Shown one piece after another: positions 44,449 to 52,160 of a DNA stretch of 64,000 nucleotides. The stretch lies in assembly GCA_965248955.1 (NCBI GenBank), contig OZ252212.1:1798001-1862000 (forward strand), in the 5' to 3' direction. Position 1 is the first letter of the stretch, and the number at the start of each line of letters is the position of its first letter. The notes below the pieces were generated by a model. That model saw only the letters and a list, made by a program, of their open reading frames with translations, was not told the origin of the DNA and did not search any database. Both the position numbers and the translations under genes were made by a program. Origin of the DNA: DAOUJH01 sp965248955 (GTDB taxonomy: Bacteria > Chloroflexota > Dehalococcoidia > Lucifugimonadales > QGNO01).

Positions 44449-44478
44449 TTGACACAACCTCTCATCCACAAATAGAAT
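44449..44478 (+). promoter_or_regulatory. Promoter for rplU-rpmA-rpmE
   Basis: TTGACA (44449-44454), an 18-base spacer and TAGAAT (44473-44478). Transcription would begin near 44485, about 17 bases before the rplU ATG. Confidence 0.65.
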
Positions 44479-44501
44479 TAACGCTTTAGGAGATGCAGAG
44501 C

Positions 44502-44885
44502 ATGGACTACGCTGTTGTAAGAACAGGTGGGAAGCAGTATCGCGTAAGCGCCGGAGACCTGATAGACGTGGAGAAGCTCCCCGCGGAAGAAGGTGCCGCC
44601 ATTGAGTTGTCGGATGTCTTGCTCCTTTCCCAGGACGGGAAAGTGACCGTGGGAACGCCTCTCGTATCGGGAGCAAAGGTGCTCGGCGACGTGGAGGAGC
44701 AGAGGAAGGCCGACAAGCTCATAGTGTTCAAATTCAAATCCAAGACGCGGCAAGGCACTAAGACCGGACACCGCCAGCAGCACACCAGGCTTCGCATCAG
44801 AGAAATCGTTACCGGCGAGGCCAAACCGGTACGCCGCAGACGTAGGACAAAGAAAACGGCGGAGGAAACAAGCAATGGCTCATAA
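44502..44885 (+). CDS. rplU: 50S ribosomal protein L21
   Basis: A 127-residue L21, part of the large ribosomal subunit near 23S domain I/II. YAVVRTGGKQYRVSAGD at the start and KTGHRQQHTRLRI near residue 90 are diagnostic. It carries a basic C-terminal extension (RRRRRTKKTAEE) beyond the usual ~103 residues. I use ATG 44502, 9 bases after AGGAG; the in-frame ATG 44493 overlaps that ribosome site. It overlaps rpmA by 11 bases, the classic L21-L27 pair. Confidence 0.95.
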   Translation: MDYAVVRTGGKQYRVSAGDLIDVEKLPAEEGAAIELSDVLLLSQDGKVTVGTPLVSGAKVLGDVEEQRKADKLIVFKFKSKTRQGTKTGHRQQHTRLRIREIVTGEAKPVRRRRRTKKTAEETSNGS

Positions 44886-45141
44886 GAAAGGCTCCGGCAC
44901 CAGCCGCAACGGGCGCGACAGCAACAGCAAGCGCCTCGGCGTAAAGAGATACGGCGGCACTGCCGTATCCGCCGGAAGCATACTGGTAAGGCAGCGCGGG
45001 ACAAAGATCAGACCTGGCTTGAACGTTGGCATGGGCAGAGACCACACCCTGTTCGCAAAAGTGAACGGACAGGTCAGGTTCGATCACGCCACCAAACAGC
45101 GCAAGCGTGTCAACGTAGATCCGTTGGAGATGGGAGACTGA
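44875..45141 (+). CDS. rpmA: 50S ribosomal protein L27
   Basis: An 88-residue L27, whose flexible N-terminus reaches the peptidyl-transferase centre. MAHKKGSGTSRNGRDSNSKR, then LGVKRYGG and GSILVRQRGTKIRPGLNVG are typical. The N-terminus starts directly with MAHKKG and has no Firmicutes-style leader to be cleaved. It overlaps rplU by 11 bases and is followed one base after its stop by rpmE. Confidence 0.96.
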   Translation: MAHKKGSGTSRNGRDSNSKRLGVKRYGGTAVSAGSILVRQRGTKIRPGLNVGMGRDHTLFAKVNGQVRFDHATKQRKRVNVDPLEMGD

Positions 45142-45142
45142 G

Positions 45143-45346
45143 GTGAAGACAGCAATACATCCGCAATACTACCAAGACGCCGTGGTAACCTGCTCCTGCG
45201 GCAACACCTTCACCACGGGTTCCACCAAGAAGGACCTGAAGGTAGAGGTGTGCAGCAAGTGTCACCCGTTCTTCACCGGCGAGCAGCGCATTGTAGACAC
45301 AGAGGGGCGCGTGGATAGATTGAAGAAACGGTACGGCCTAAAGTAG
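45143..45346 (+). CDS. rpmE: 50S ribosomal protein L31 (zinc-binding type)
   Basis: A 67-residue L31. The zinc ligands are intact: CSCGNTF and CSKCHPF, so this is the Zn-containing form rather than the zinc-starvation paralogue. The start is GTG 45143, with GGGAGACTGAG upstream, one base after the rpmA stop. It closes the rplU-rpmA-rpmE unit and is followed by a strong hairpin. Confidence 0.95.
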   Translation: MKTAIHPQYYQDAVVTCSCGNTFTTGSTKKDLKVEVCSKCHPFFTGEQRIVDTEGRVDRLKKRYGLK

Positions 45347-45366
45347 AAAAAGGCAGTCTAAGGAAT

Positions 45367-45396
45367 GCAAAGGGGCGGTAAGTACCGCCCCTTTGC
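45367..45396 (+). terminator. Hairpin downstream of rpmE
   Basis: GCAAAGGGGCGGTA (45367-45380) and its complement (45383-45396) form a stem of up to 14 bp, very GC-rich at the centre. It has A-rich sequence before it but no T-run after it. Position after three ribosomal genes suggests a terminator or a processing site. Confidence 0.6.
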
Positions 45397-45410
45397 AACT
45401 TGTAACCCCC

Positions 45411-46388
45411 ATGACCTCCACACATCCGTCAAAACCCAACGCCTCCTCTGATTTCGCGGCGCCCTACCTCTACGGCGGACAGGCCGTAATTGAAGGAGTG
45501 ATGATCCGGGGACGGCGCTTCGCCTGTGTCGCGGCGCGGCGCCCCAACGGCGAGTTGACCCATAGAGTCACGCCGCTGAGCACTATGTTCACGGGCAGAA
45601 TCAGGCGTTTCCCGTTGCTGCGCGGCGTACTGATCCTCGCCGAGACTCTGACCCTGGGCATGAAGGCCCTGGCCTATTCCACCAACGTGCAGCTTGAAGA
45701 AGAGGGCCAGGAGTTGGGCGGCTGGAGCCTGGCCTTCATGCTTACCGTTTCGCTGGGACTGGCCGTAGGGCTGTTCTTCCTGCTCCCCCTGTTCGCCAGC
45801 ATCCTCTTTGAGCGTGTAGTTGATTCACACATCCTGAGCAACGTGGTTGAAGGAGTCGTCAGACTTGGCGTGTTCCTGGCATACGTGTGGGTTGTGGGCT
45901 TCATCCCGGACATAAGGCGCGTCTTCGCTTATCATGGCGCGGAGCACATGACGGTCAAAGCCTATGAGGCTGGGGACCCCCTGGAAGTGCAGCACGTACG
46001 GAAGTACAGCACGGCGCACCCCAGGTGCGGTACGGCGTTCCTGCTTACCGTCATGGTCGTCGCCGTGATCGTCTTCGTCTGGCTGGGGAGGCCGTCCCTG
46101 CCCTGGCTGGTGACCTCGCGGCTAGTGCTCATCCCCCTGATCGCGGCGCTAGCCTACGAGACCATCCGCTTCAGCGCCTCGCATCAGAGGAACCTACTGG
46201 TGAGGCTGATCACCGTGCCCAACCTGGCTCTGCAGATGTTGACCACCCGCCAGCCCCAGAACGACCAGATAGAAGTAGCCATACACGCCATGGAGACGGC
46301 GCTGGCGGCGGACAGGGGTGAGGACACCGAAGCGGACCGGGGTTTGCCAACGGATGACAGGGCGTTGGATCTGGAAACGCCCGCTTAG
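45411..46388 (+). CDS. DUF1385 family membrane protein
   Basis: A 325-residue DUF1385 protein. The N-terminal signature is GGQAVIEGVMIRGRR, with YHGAEHMTVKAYEAGDP in the middle and HPRCGTAFLLT later, where the conserved His and Cys may bind metal. Four or so hydrophobic segments place it in the membrane. I use ATG 45411; a TTG at 45393 lies in the hairpin. In many Gram-positives and Chloroflexota the gene follows rpmE, as here. Function is not known. Confidence 0.87.
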   Translation: MTSTHPSKPNASSDFAAPYLYGGQAVIEGVMIRGRRFACVAARRPNGELTHRVTPLSTMFTGRIRRFPLLRGVLILAETLTLGMKALAYSTNVQLEEEGQELGGWSLAFMLTVSLGLAVGLFFLLPLFASILFERVVDSHILSNVVEGVVRLGVFLAYVWVVGFIPDIRRVFAYHGAEHMTVKAYEAGDPLEVQHVRKYSTAHPRCGTAFLLTVMVVAVIVFVWLGRPSLPWLVTSRLVLIPLIAALAYETIRFSASHQRNLLVRLITVPNLALQMLTTRQPQNDQIEVAIHAMETALAADRGEDTEADRGLPTDDRALDLETPA

Positions 46389-46394
46389 CCCGCC

Positions 46395-47015
46395 CTACCT
46401 CCGCCTGGCGCGGAGCTCCGACCAGACCGCTTCCGGTGAAGAGCCGGAAACGGCAAGCAATACCAGGCTGTGGTACAGCAAATCTGCCACTTCACGGGTG
46501 ACCTGGTCGGTATCGTTTTGGGCGGCGGCAATGGCCGATTCGCCGGCCTCCTCCACAACCTTCTGCCCGGCGCGGCTTGGGCCGCCCCTGAGCAGCTCCG
46601 TAGTGTAGCTGCCTTCCGGCATCTCCTTCTTCCTCTGCTGTATAACGGCGAATAGCTCCTCCAGGATGCCAGAACCTTTATCAGGTCGCTCCACCTCGGG
46701 TTGACTCTCCTCTAGGGAGGTAAAGAAGCAGCTGACGTTCCCAGTGTGGCAGGACGGGCCGTCAGGTTCTACCTGGAACAGCAGGGCGTCGCCGTCACAG
46801 TCCTGGAAGGTCTTCTTCACGTGGAGGAAGTTCCCCGACATCTCGCCCTTGTGCCAGAGGTCTTCTCTGCTGCGGCTGTAGAACTCCACGTCTCCGCCTT
46901 CCATCGTTCGCCTCAGAGACCCGGGGCTGATGTATCCCAGCATCAGCACCTCTTTACTACCGACATCCTGGACAACGGCTGGGATGAGGCCTTGCTGGTC
47001 CAGCTTGAGTGTCAT
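46395..47015 (-). CDS. hisIE: Bifunctional phosphoribosyl-AMP cyclohydrolase / phosphoribosyl-ATP pyrophosphatase
   Basis: A 206-residue fusion for histidine biosynthesis steps 2 and 3. The N-terminal HisI domain has VVQDVGSKEVLMLGYIS, GEMSGNFLHVK, DCDGDALLF and the metal Cys in GPSCHTGNVSCF. The C-terminal HisE domain (~residues 112-206) has KVVEEAGESAIAAAQND and EVADLLYH, the acidic Mg-binding helices. It lies 13 bases after the HAD gene and is the last gene of the hisHAF-HAD-hisIE operon. Confidence 0.94.
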   Translation of the reverse strand: MTLKLDQQGLIPAVVQDVGSKEVLMLGYISPGSLRRTMEGGDVEFYSRSREDLWHKGEMSGNFLHVKKTFQDCDGDALLFQVEPDGPSCHTGNVSCFFTSLEESQPEVERPDKGSGILEELFAVIQQRKKEMPEGSYTTELLRGGPSRAGQKVVEEAGESAIAAAQNDTDQVTREVADLLYHSLVLLAVSGSSPEAVWSELRARRR

Positions 47016-47028
47016 AGTTTCACCTCGG

Positions 47029-47742
47029 TCATAGGTTTAGAATCTTGAGCAGCCCGCTGAGGTCGTTTACCTCGTAGTCCGGTGACGGCAGGCCGGGGTC
47101 CAGAGACGCCCCTCTGCGGTTGAGCCAGGCGCACTGCATGCCGACATTCTTCGCGCCGTACACGTCGTCTAGCTGAGTATCGCCCACGTACAGGCAAGCT
47201 TCCGCCGGCAGATCAAGCCCTTCTAGAACAAGAAGAAAAGGGCCGGGCAACGGTTTGTACGCTTTCGCGCCCTCGGACGTGACCGCACTGTCGAAGCAGA
47301 GCCGGTGGTTCTCCAACAAAGGGAAGAGAGCATCGTCGTCTGCATTGGAGAGCAGGCCAAGCTTGAACCTGCCCGTATTGCGGAGCGTTGTTATTACCTG
47401 CCTGGCCTCGGGGAACAGCCGGCGAAGACCCTGATCTAGGACGGACCTGCCGACGGCGGCGTCCGCATCGCCCTGTCCCAACTGAAGAAATACCGATTCA
47501 AAGGACTCCTTCCAAGCCTGGCGGTAGCTTTTGAACGGAGGCGGCTTGCCCTCGGCATCCGGCTGGAGCCGGTCCTTGCGGAACTGCATCTCGATAGGTT
47601 TCCAGCGGTCCCAGAGCTCCCGGCCGGAAATGGGAAAACCCTGGCCGCGGCATATCTCTTGGAAAGTGGCTATCCACAGAGAAGGCGTGTTGACCACAAG
47701 CGTCTCGTACATATCAAAGACGACAGCGCGTACGGCGGTCAT
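47029..47742 (-). CDS. HAD-superfamily hydrolase in the his operon
   Basis: A 237-residue HAD subclass IA hydrolase. Motif I is VVFDMYETLV (nucleophile Asp10; the residue at +2 is Tyr, not the Asp found in most phosphatases), motif II is LLSNADDD, motif III has Lys in AYKPLPG, and motif IV is YVGDTQLDDVYGAKNVG. It overlaps the hisF stop by 4 bases (ATGA), so it is coupled to histidine genes. It could supply histidinol-phosphate phosphatase activity, but Tyr at +2 recalls the haloacid-dehalogenase branch and weakens that idea. Confidence 0.85.
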   Translation of the reverse strand: MTAVRAVVFDMYETLVVNTPSLWIATFQEICRGQGFPISGRELWDRWKPIEMQFRKDRLQPDAEGKPPPFKSYRQAWKESFESVFLQLGQGDADAAVGRSVLDQGLRRLFPEARQVITTLRNTGRFKLGLLSNADDDALFPLLENHRLCFDSAVTSEGAKAYKPLPGPFLLVLEGLDLPAEACLYVGDTQLDDVYGAKNVGMQCAWLNRRGASLDPGLPSPDYEVNDLSGLLKILNL

Positions 47743-48521
47743 GACGTTCCCCGGCGAACAGGGACGTTGTGCCGCGACAGATACTCCTTGGCCTGGGATA
47801 TGGAGTATTCGCCGAAGTGGAAGATGCTGGCCGCCAGCACCGCGTCGGCGTGACCCTCCGACACCGCTTGGTACAGGTGCTCCAGGCTGCCCGCGCCGCC
47901 ACTGGCCACCACCGGAACGGACACGGCATCCGAAATGGAGCGCAGGAGCTCCAAGTCGTAGCCTCCTTTCATGCCATCGGCATCTATGCTGTTGACCACA
48001 ATCTCCCCCACCCCCAGTTGAACGGCCATATTGGCCCACTCCATGGCATCCAGGCCGCTGGCGCGGCCGCCATCCGCTCCTGTATGGGTATAGACCTCCC
48101 ATCTAGGGGTATCGCCGGAGACGCGCTTGGCGTCCATGCCAAGCACAATGCATTGGCTGCCAAATACCTCTGCCCCTTGATGGATAAGGGCGGGGTTCCC
48201 CACAGCAGCGGTGTTGATGGAAACCTTGTCGGCGCCGGCCTTGAGCATACGGTTCATGTCCTCTACGGTGCGCAGGCCGCCGCCAACGGTTAGGGGAATG
48301 AACAGCTTCTCTGCGGTACGGCGCACCACATCCAGCATTATGCCGCGCTCCTCTGCGGATGCGGTAATGTCGTAGAAGACAACCTCGTCGGCGCCTTGAT
48401 GGTCATAGAACTCGGCCAGCTCAACCGGGTCTCCCGCGTCGCGGTGGTCTTTGAATTTGACCCCTTTCACCACGCGTCCCGCCTTCACGTCAAGGCACGG
48501 AATAATCCGTTTGGTCAGCAT
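47739..48521 (-). CDS. hisF: Imidazole glycerol phosphate synthase, cyclase subunit
   Basis: A 260-residue TIM-barrel cyclase that makes imidazole glycerol phosphate and AICAR using ammonia from HisH. RIIPCLDVKAGRVVKGVKF (catalytic Asp11), VGGGLRTVEDMN, the second Asp in VLGMDAKR and the phosphate loop VVASGGAGSLEH are present. It is 4 bases downstream of hisA and overlaps the HAD gene. Confidence 0.95.
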   Translation of the reverse strand: MLTKRIIPCLDVKAGRVVKGVKFKDHRDAGDPVELAEFYDHQGADEVVFYDITASAEERGIMLDVVRRTAEKLFIPLTVGGGLRTVEDMNRMLKAGADKVSINTAAVGNPALIHQGAEVFGSQCIVLGMDAKRVSGDTPRWEVYTHTGADGGRASGLDAMEWANMAVQLGVGEIVVNSIDADGMKGGYDLELLRSISDAVSVPVVASGGAGSLEHLYQAVSEGHADAVLAASIFHFGEYSISQAKEYLSRHNVPVRRGTS

Positions 48522-48525
48522 GCCT

Positions 48526-49254
48526 CTACCCTGATCCCTGGCCGAACAAGCTTATCGCCTTCCTCAAGTCTATCCTGCCCTGGTACAGAGCCTGGCCCAC
48601 GATGACGCCTTCCACCCCCGTTTCCGATAGGTCAAAGAGGTCTTTCATGGAGCCAATGCCTCCTGAGCTGATGATAGGCACGGCAACTTCTTTCATCAAG
48701 GCCGCTACTGAACCCAGATTGGGGCCTGCCAGCGTGCCGTCAGCTTCAATATCGGTGTAGATGAAACGGTTCACTCCCAGGCTAACCATGGACTTCATCA
48801 GGTCAACGGCCTCCTTTGTCTCAGTGTGCTGCCAGCCCTGAACCGCAACTTTGCCGTTTCTAGCGTCCACGCCCACCACCACGGATTCGGAGCCTAGCTT
48901 GACGCACGCGGCCTCTATAAGGTCAGGGTTCCTCACGGCGGCGGTGCCAAAGACAACTCGCGCCGCTCCCATTTCCAGCAGACCTCTTGCCGTTTCCATG
49001 GAGCGGACGCCCCCGCCGACTTGCACCGGCGCCCGCACTGCTTCCAGGACAGCCTCTATAGCCTCCTTGTTTACTATGCGACCCTGACGGGCGCCGTCCA
49101 GATCGACAACGTGGATACGGGCCACTCCCGCGTTCTGCCACTCGGCAGCTACGGCCCCCGGATCGGCGGAGTAGACCGTCTCACGGCTGAAGTCACCCTG
49201 GTAAAGCCTGACGACTTGCCCCCCACGCAAGTCTATGGCGGGGATAACCTCCAC
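48526..49254 (-). CDS. hisA: ProFAR isomerase
   Basis: A 242-residue TIM barrel that isomerises ProFAR to PRFAR. The start is GTG 49254, giving VEVIPAIDLRGGQVVRLYQG with Asp8 as one catalytic acid; IYTDIEADGTLAGPN holds the second (Asp in TDI), and IISSGGIGSMKDL is the phosphate loop. Its first base is the last base of the hisH stop (TAGTG), so translation is coupled. The frame upstream is open but only by chance overlap with hisH. Confidence 0.94.
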   Translation of the reverse strand: MEVIPAIDLRGGQVVRLYQGDFSRETVYSADPGAVAAEWQNAGVARIHVVDLDGARQGRIVNKEAIEAVLEAVRAPVQVGGGVRSMETARGLLEMGAARVVFGTAAVRNPDLIEAACVKLGSESVVVGVDARNGKVAVQGWQHTETKEAVDLMKSMVSLGVNRFIYTDIEADGTLAGPNLGSVAALMKEVAVPIISSGGIGSMKDLFDLSETGVEGVIVGQALYQGRIDLRKAISLFGQGSG

Positions 49255-49883
49255 TAGACCCGGTATCCTTCCATGACCATGAGCCGCACGAAGTTGTCGT
49301 ACACCTTGAGGCCGGTTGGTCCGCTTTTCTCCGGGTGAAACTGGCTGGCGACAATGTTCCCCCTGGCCAGCACGCTGCAAAAGGCTAGGCCGTATTCGGT
49401 TACCCCTTTGACAAGCGACTCGTCTTCCGGGTCGGCGTAGTAGCTGTGGACGAAATAGAAGTTGGAACCGGATTCCACCCCGTGGAACAGGGCGTCTTCC
49501 CCGCTCAACTCCACCTGGTTCCAGCCCATGTGCGGAACTTTCAGAGGGGGCGGAATACGCCTAACCCAACCCGGAACTATACCCAGGCAGGGGCGCGGGT
49601 CTTCGTCGGAGCCATCCATGAGAAGCTGTAGGCCAAGACATACGCCAAAAAGCGGAGTGCCCTTGTTCGCCACCTCCTTCAGCGGCTCCACCAAGCCTAG
49701 CGACTCCAGGGCAGCCATCGCCGAGCCTGAGGAGCCGACGCCGGGCAGGACAACACCCTGGGCGGCAAGCAGAGTCCGGGGGTCCTGGGTAACTTCGGCA
49801 AGAAAGCCAAGGCGCTCGAAAGCCTTGGCGACGCTGCGCAAATTGCCCGCTCCATAGTCCACTATTGCCAGCCTTGGATTCAT
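49254..49883 (-). CDS. hisH: Imidazole glycerol phosphate synthase, glutaminase subunit
   Basis: A 209-residue class I glutamine amidotransferase that feeds ammonia to HisF. The nucleophile is Cys82 in FGVCLGLQLL, and the His-Glu of the triad is in SQFHPEKSG. LAIVDYGAGNLRSV is the normal start. It leads the his operon and is divergent from the A-type Fe-S gene. hisG, hisD, hisC and hisB are not in the window. Confidence 0.95.
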   Translation of the reverse strand: MNPRLAIVDYGAGNLRSVAKAFERLGFLAEVTQDPRTLLAAQGVVLPGVGSSGSAMAALESLGLVEPLKEVANKGTPLFGVCLGLQLLMDGSDEDPRPCLGIVPGWVRRIPPPLKVPHMGWNQVELSGEDALFHGVESGSNFYFVHSYYADPEDESLVKGVTEYGLAFCSVLARGNIVASQFHPEKSGPTGLKVYDNFVRLMVMEGYRV

Positions 49884-49932
49884 ATCTACATTCTACAAGC
49901 TTTTCAGGACCACCGGGCGGAACAGTAGGTGG

Positions 49933-49941
49933 ATTATAGCA
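49933..49941 (-). promoter_or_regulatory. Extended -10 promoter for the his operon
   Basis: On the - strand TGCTATAAT (49941-49933), a perfect -10 with the TGn extension and no clear -35. It lies about 50 bases before the hisH ATG and overlaps the divergent promoter candidate at 49950-49978. Confidence 0.5.
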
Positions 49942-49949
49942 CCCTTGTC

Positions 49950-49978
49950 TTGACTATGACCCCCTATTGAAATACCCT
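49950..49978 (+). promoter_or_regulatory. Candidate promoter for the Fe-S carrier gene
   Basis: TTGACT (49950-49955), a 17-base spacer and TACCCT (49973-49978), 29 bases before the ATG at 50008. The -10 is weak. Confidence 0.35.
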
Positions 49979-50007
49979 TAACCAAACAACTTGGTGAGGC
50001 AAAATCA

Positions 50008-50346
50008 ATGGTCACATCTCTAACGATAGACATAACCGAAAACGCGGCCACGCACGTCCGGGACTTCACTGGCAAGACCCAGGGCGAGGATGTATCGCTG
50101 CGGGTAGCCGTGAAGGGCGGAGGATGCTCCGGCCTCACCTACGACTTGGCCGTAGACGGCGAGCCGCGCGATACCGATAAGGTCATAGAACAGCGCGGTG
50201 TCACCGTTATGATCGATAAGAAGAGCTACATCTTCCTTGCCGGCACCGTTCTCGACTACTCCGGCGGGCTCAACGGCAAGGGATTCGTGTTCAGCAACCC
50301 CAACGCCAAGACTACCTGCGGCTGCGGGACCTCTTTCTCCGTATAG
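50008..50346 (+). CDS. A-type iron-sulfur carrier (ErpA/IscA family)
   Basis: A 112-residue A-type carrier that receives and passes on Fe-S clusters. The three conserved Cys are in GGGCSGLTYDL and CGCGTSF. SYIFLAGTVLDYSGGLNGKGFVFSNPNA is split by the usual conserved region. GTGAGG precedes the ATG. It is followed 3 bases later by the CcmE-like gene, which may reflect a shared redox or haem context. Confidence 0.92.
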   Translation: MVTSLTIDITENAATHVRDFTGKTQGEDVSLRVAVKGGGCSGLTYDLAVDGEPRDTDKVIEQRGVTVMIDKKSYIFLAGTVLDYSGGLNGKGFVFSNPNAKTTCGCGTSFSV

Positions 50347-50349
50347 ACC

Positions 50350-50985
50350 ATGAATGAGGGCGAACCCAGACCGGCTAATGCGTCGCCGCAAGGCTTCTTC
50401 TCCGGCCAGCGCAAGGTCATTATAGCCGTCGCCTTGCTGGCTATGGCCGTTGGTTTCCTGGCCTTCAATGCCTTTCAAGGCGCATCTGTTTACTACTTCA
50501 CCGTCGACGAGGCTCTGGCGGGCAGGGTACAGGAAGGGGCAACTGTACGTATCAGCGGCAAGCTCTTGCCAGACTCCTTCTACCGGGAGACAGAAGGCAC
50601 GGTAGCCCACTTCTCTTTGATGGAGGCCAACTCAGTCCTTCAGGCCACCTACGACGGGATCTTGCCGGAGCTGTTTAAAAACGAGCACTCGGATATCGTG
50701 CTGGAGGGCTCCCTTAACCAGGACGGGATATTTAACACCGACACCATAATTGTCAAATGCCCGACTAAGTATCAGCCGGCTGATCCCTCGCCAACTCCCA
50801 CCTATACGGCTTCTGCGTCACCGCCTCTGGAAACACCAATTCCTACGACCACCTATCCGCCTGCTCCTACTTCTACTCCTACTCAAACGATTCAAGTTCT
50901 TGGAAGAGTTCGCCAAGACCCCTCAGCCGACTCCAACACTCCGGCAGATCCGCGAAAAGTTCAGCAACGTTTTCTTCGAGTATGA
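50350..50985 (+). CDS. ccmE: CcmE-like haem chaperone of the CXXXY type
   Basis: A 211-residue membrane-anchored protein. One TM (VIIAVALLAMAVGFLAF, ~23-39) is followed by an OB-fold domain matching CcmE (YYFTVDEAL, GATVRISGKLLPDSF, YDGILPELF, IVLEGSL). CcmE carries haem to apocytochrome c; the usual His of HXXXY is Cys here (Cys137-Pro-Thr-Lys-Tyr141), a variant known from archaea and some sulfate reducers. After residue ~145 comes a Thr/Pro linker, then ~30 residues that look like an out-of-frame tail, because another frame there encodes DUF3179 sequence. No other ccm gene is in the window. Confidence 0.8.
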   Translation: MNEGEPRPANASPQGFFSGQRKVIIAVALLAMAVGFLAFNAFQGASVYYFTVDEALAGRVQEGATVRISGKLLPDSFYRETEGTVAHFSLMEANSVLQATYDGILPELFKNEHSDIVLEGSLNQDGIFNTDTIIVKCPTKYQPADPSPTPTYTASASPPLETPIPTTTYPPAPTSTPTQTIQVLGRVRQDPSADSNTPADPRKVQQRFLRV

Positions 50986-51992
50986 ATGGGCCACAGACTA
51001 TACGAAGGCCGCAGTTCCGTTCAGCGAGATCAGGTTGGTTATTCCCAGAGATGCCATACCGCCCATCTACCAGCCTGAGTTCATTTAAGTAAGCGAAACA
51101 TCGGATGTTCTATACAACCTTGAACCCGTCATTGTGGTGGAGATCAACGGGGAGGCCAAGGCTTACCCCAAATCTATTCTCGTTTCTCATGAAATAGTCA
51201 ACGATGTATTGGGGAACACGCCGATAGCGGTCACCTGGTGCCCCCTATGCGACACCTCGTTTGTTTTCAACCGTAGCATCGATGACAGAATATTCCGTTT
51301 CGGCGTGTCCGGATTGCTGCGCGACAGCAACCTGATTATGTGGGACTGGGAAACGGAGTCTTGGTGGCAGCAAGGCACCGCAGAGACTATAGTTGGCGTC
51401 ATGGCGGGGACTTCGCTGGTTACCATCCCTTTTCAGGTCGTTGCTTTCAAGGAGTTCAAAACGGCCTTCCCGAAAGGCGAAGTCTTGCAGGGCCCCTTTG
51501 AGAGCTACCGCAATCCGTACTATGAATACGACACTACCGAGAAGCCGTTCCTGTTCAGCGGCGACCTAGACGGGCGGCTTCCTCCGGCTGAGCGCGTTAT
51601 TGGAATAAACACGGACAACGATTCACGAGCGTATCCGTTTTCGGAGCTGGCCAAAGACCTGGTAGTCCACGATTCTATTGCGGGCAGGGACTTCGTAATC
51701 TTCTATCAGCCGGAAACCCTCTCCGCCCTGGATAATCATCGGTGCAGAACTCGCGGGCCGTGGGCTCGGCATCGGTCTTTGCCCCGTGGTCGATGGTCAA
51801 ATGCTTACCTTTAGGGCCGGCAACGACGAGGTCGTCGACCATCAAACAAACAGCAGGTGGAATATGCTGGGTCAAGCCGTAGAAGGTCCCTTGAAGGGCA
51901 AGAGGATACCTCCCTTGATACACGGCGAAGGTCTCTGGTTCTACTGGGCCGCCGTATTCCAGGACACCTCTATTTACCGGAGCCGGGGATAG
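50900..51992 (+). pseudogene. Broken DUF3179-domain gene (in-frame stop plus frameshift)
   Basis: DUF3179 homology runs across the whole region but is interrupted. From ~50900 one frame gives FEYEWATDYTKAAVPFSEI and PPIYQPEFI, then a TAA at 51086-51088, then in the same frame LEPVIVVEINGEAKAYPKSI, WCPLCDTSFVFNR and DFVIFYQPETLSALD. Near 51735-51742 homology shifts by one base to another frame, giving VVDGQMLTFRAG, LGQAVEGPLKGKR and WAAVFQDTSIYR before a TAG at 51990-51992. The N-terminus has no signal peptide of its own and merges with the CcmE linker. Sequencing error at one site is possible, but three lesions favour decay. Confidence 0.75.
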
Positions 51993-52081
51993 TGGTTCGT
52001 CCCATTCCAACCGGTTGGACGGCATTGCTAATTGTTGCTCCTTTCGTGGGCTGTCGTATTCCCTCACTCAACTACCGGACA

Positions 52082-52110
52082 TTGACACATCAGCGATTGA
52101 AAAGTAAACT
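52082..52110 (+). promoter_or_regulatory. Promoter for the small zinc-ribbon-like gene
   Basis: TTGACA (52082-52087), a 17-base spacer and TAAACT (52105-52110); transcription would start near 52117, 44 bases before the ATG at 52161, with AGGGAGGG in the leader. Confidence 0.6.
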
Positions 52111-52160
52111 GCCCTTGGGATTCAACTATGCCACGTTGAATCTCAGGGAGGGCAGTATCC

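Noticed and set aside
47743..48102. 120-codon N-terminal extension of the HAD gene
   Set aside because: It is antisense-free but overlaps hisF in another frame; the HAD fold starts at MTAVRAVVFD with an ATGA overlap typical of coupling.
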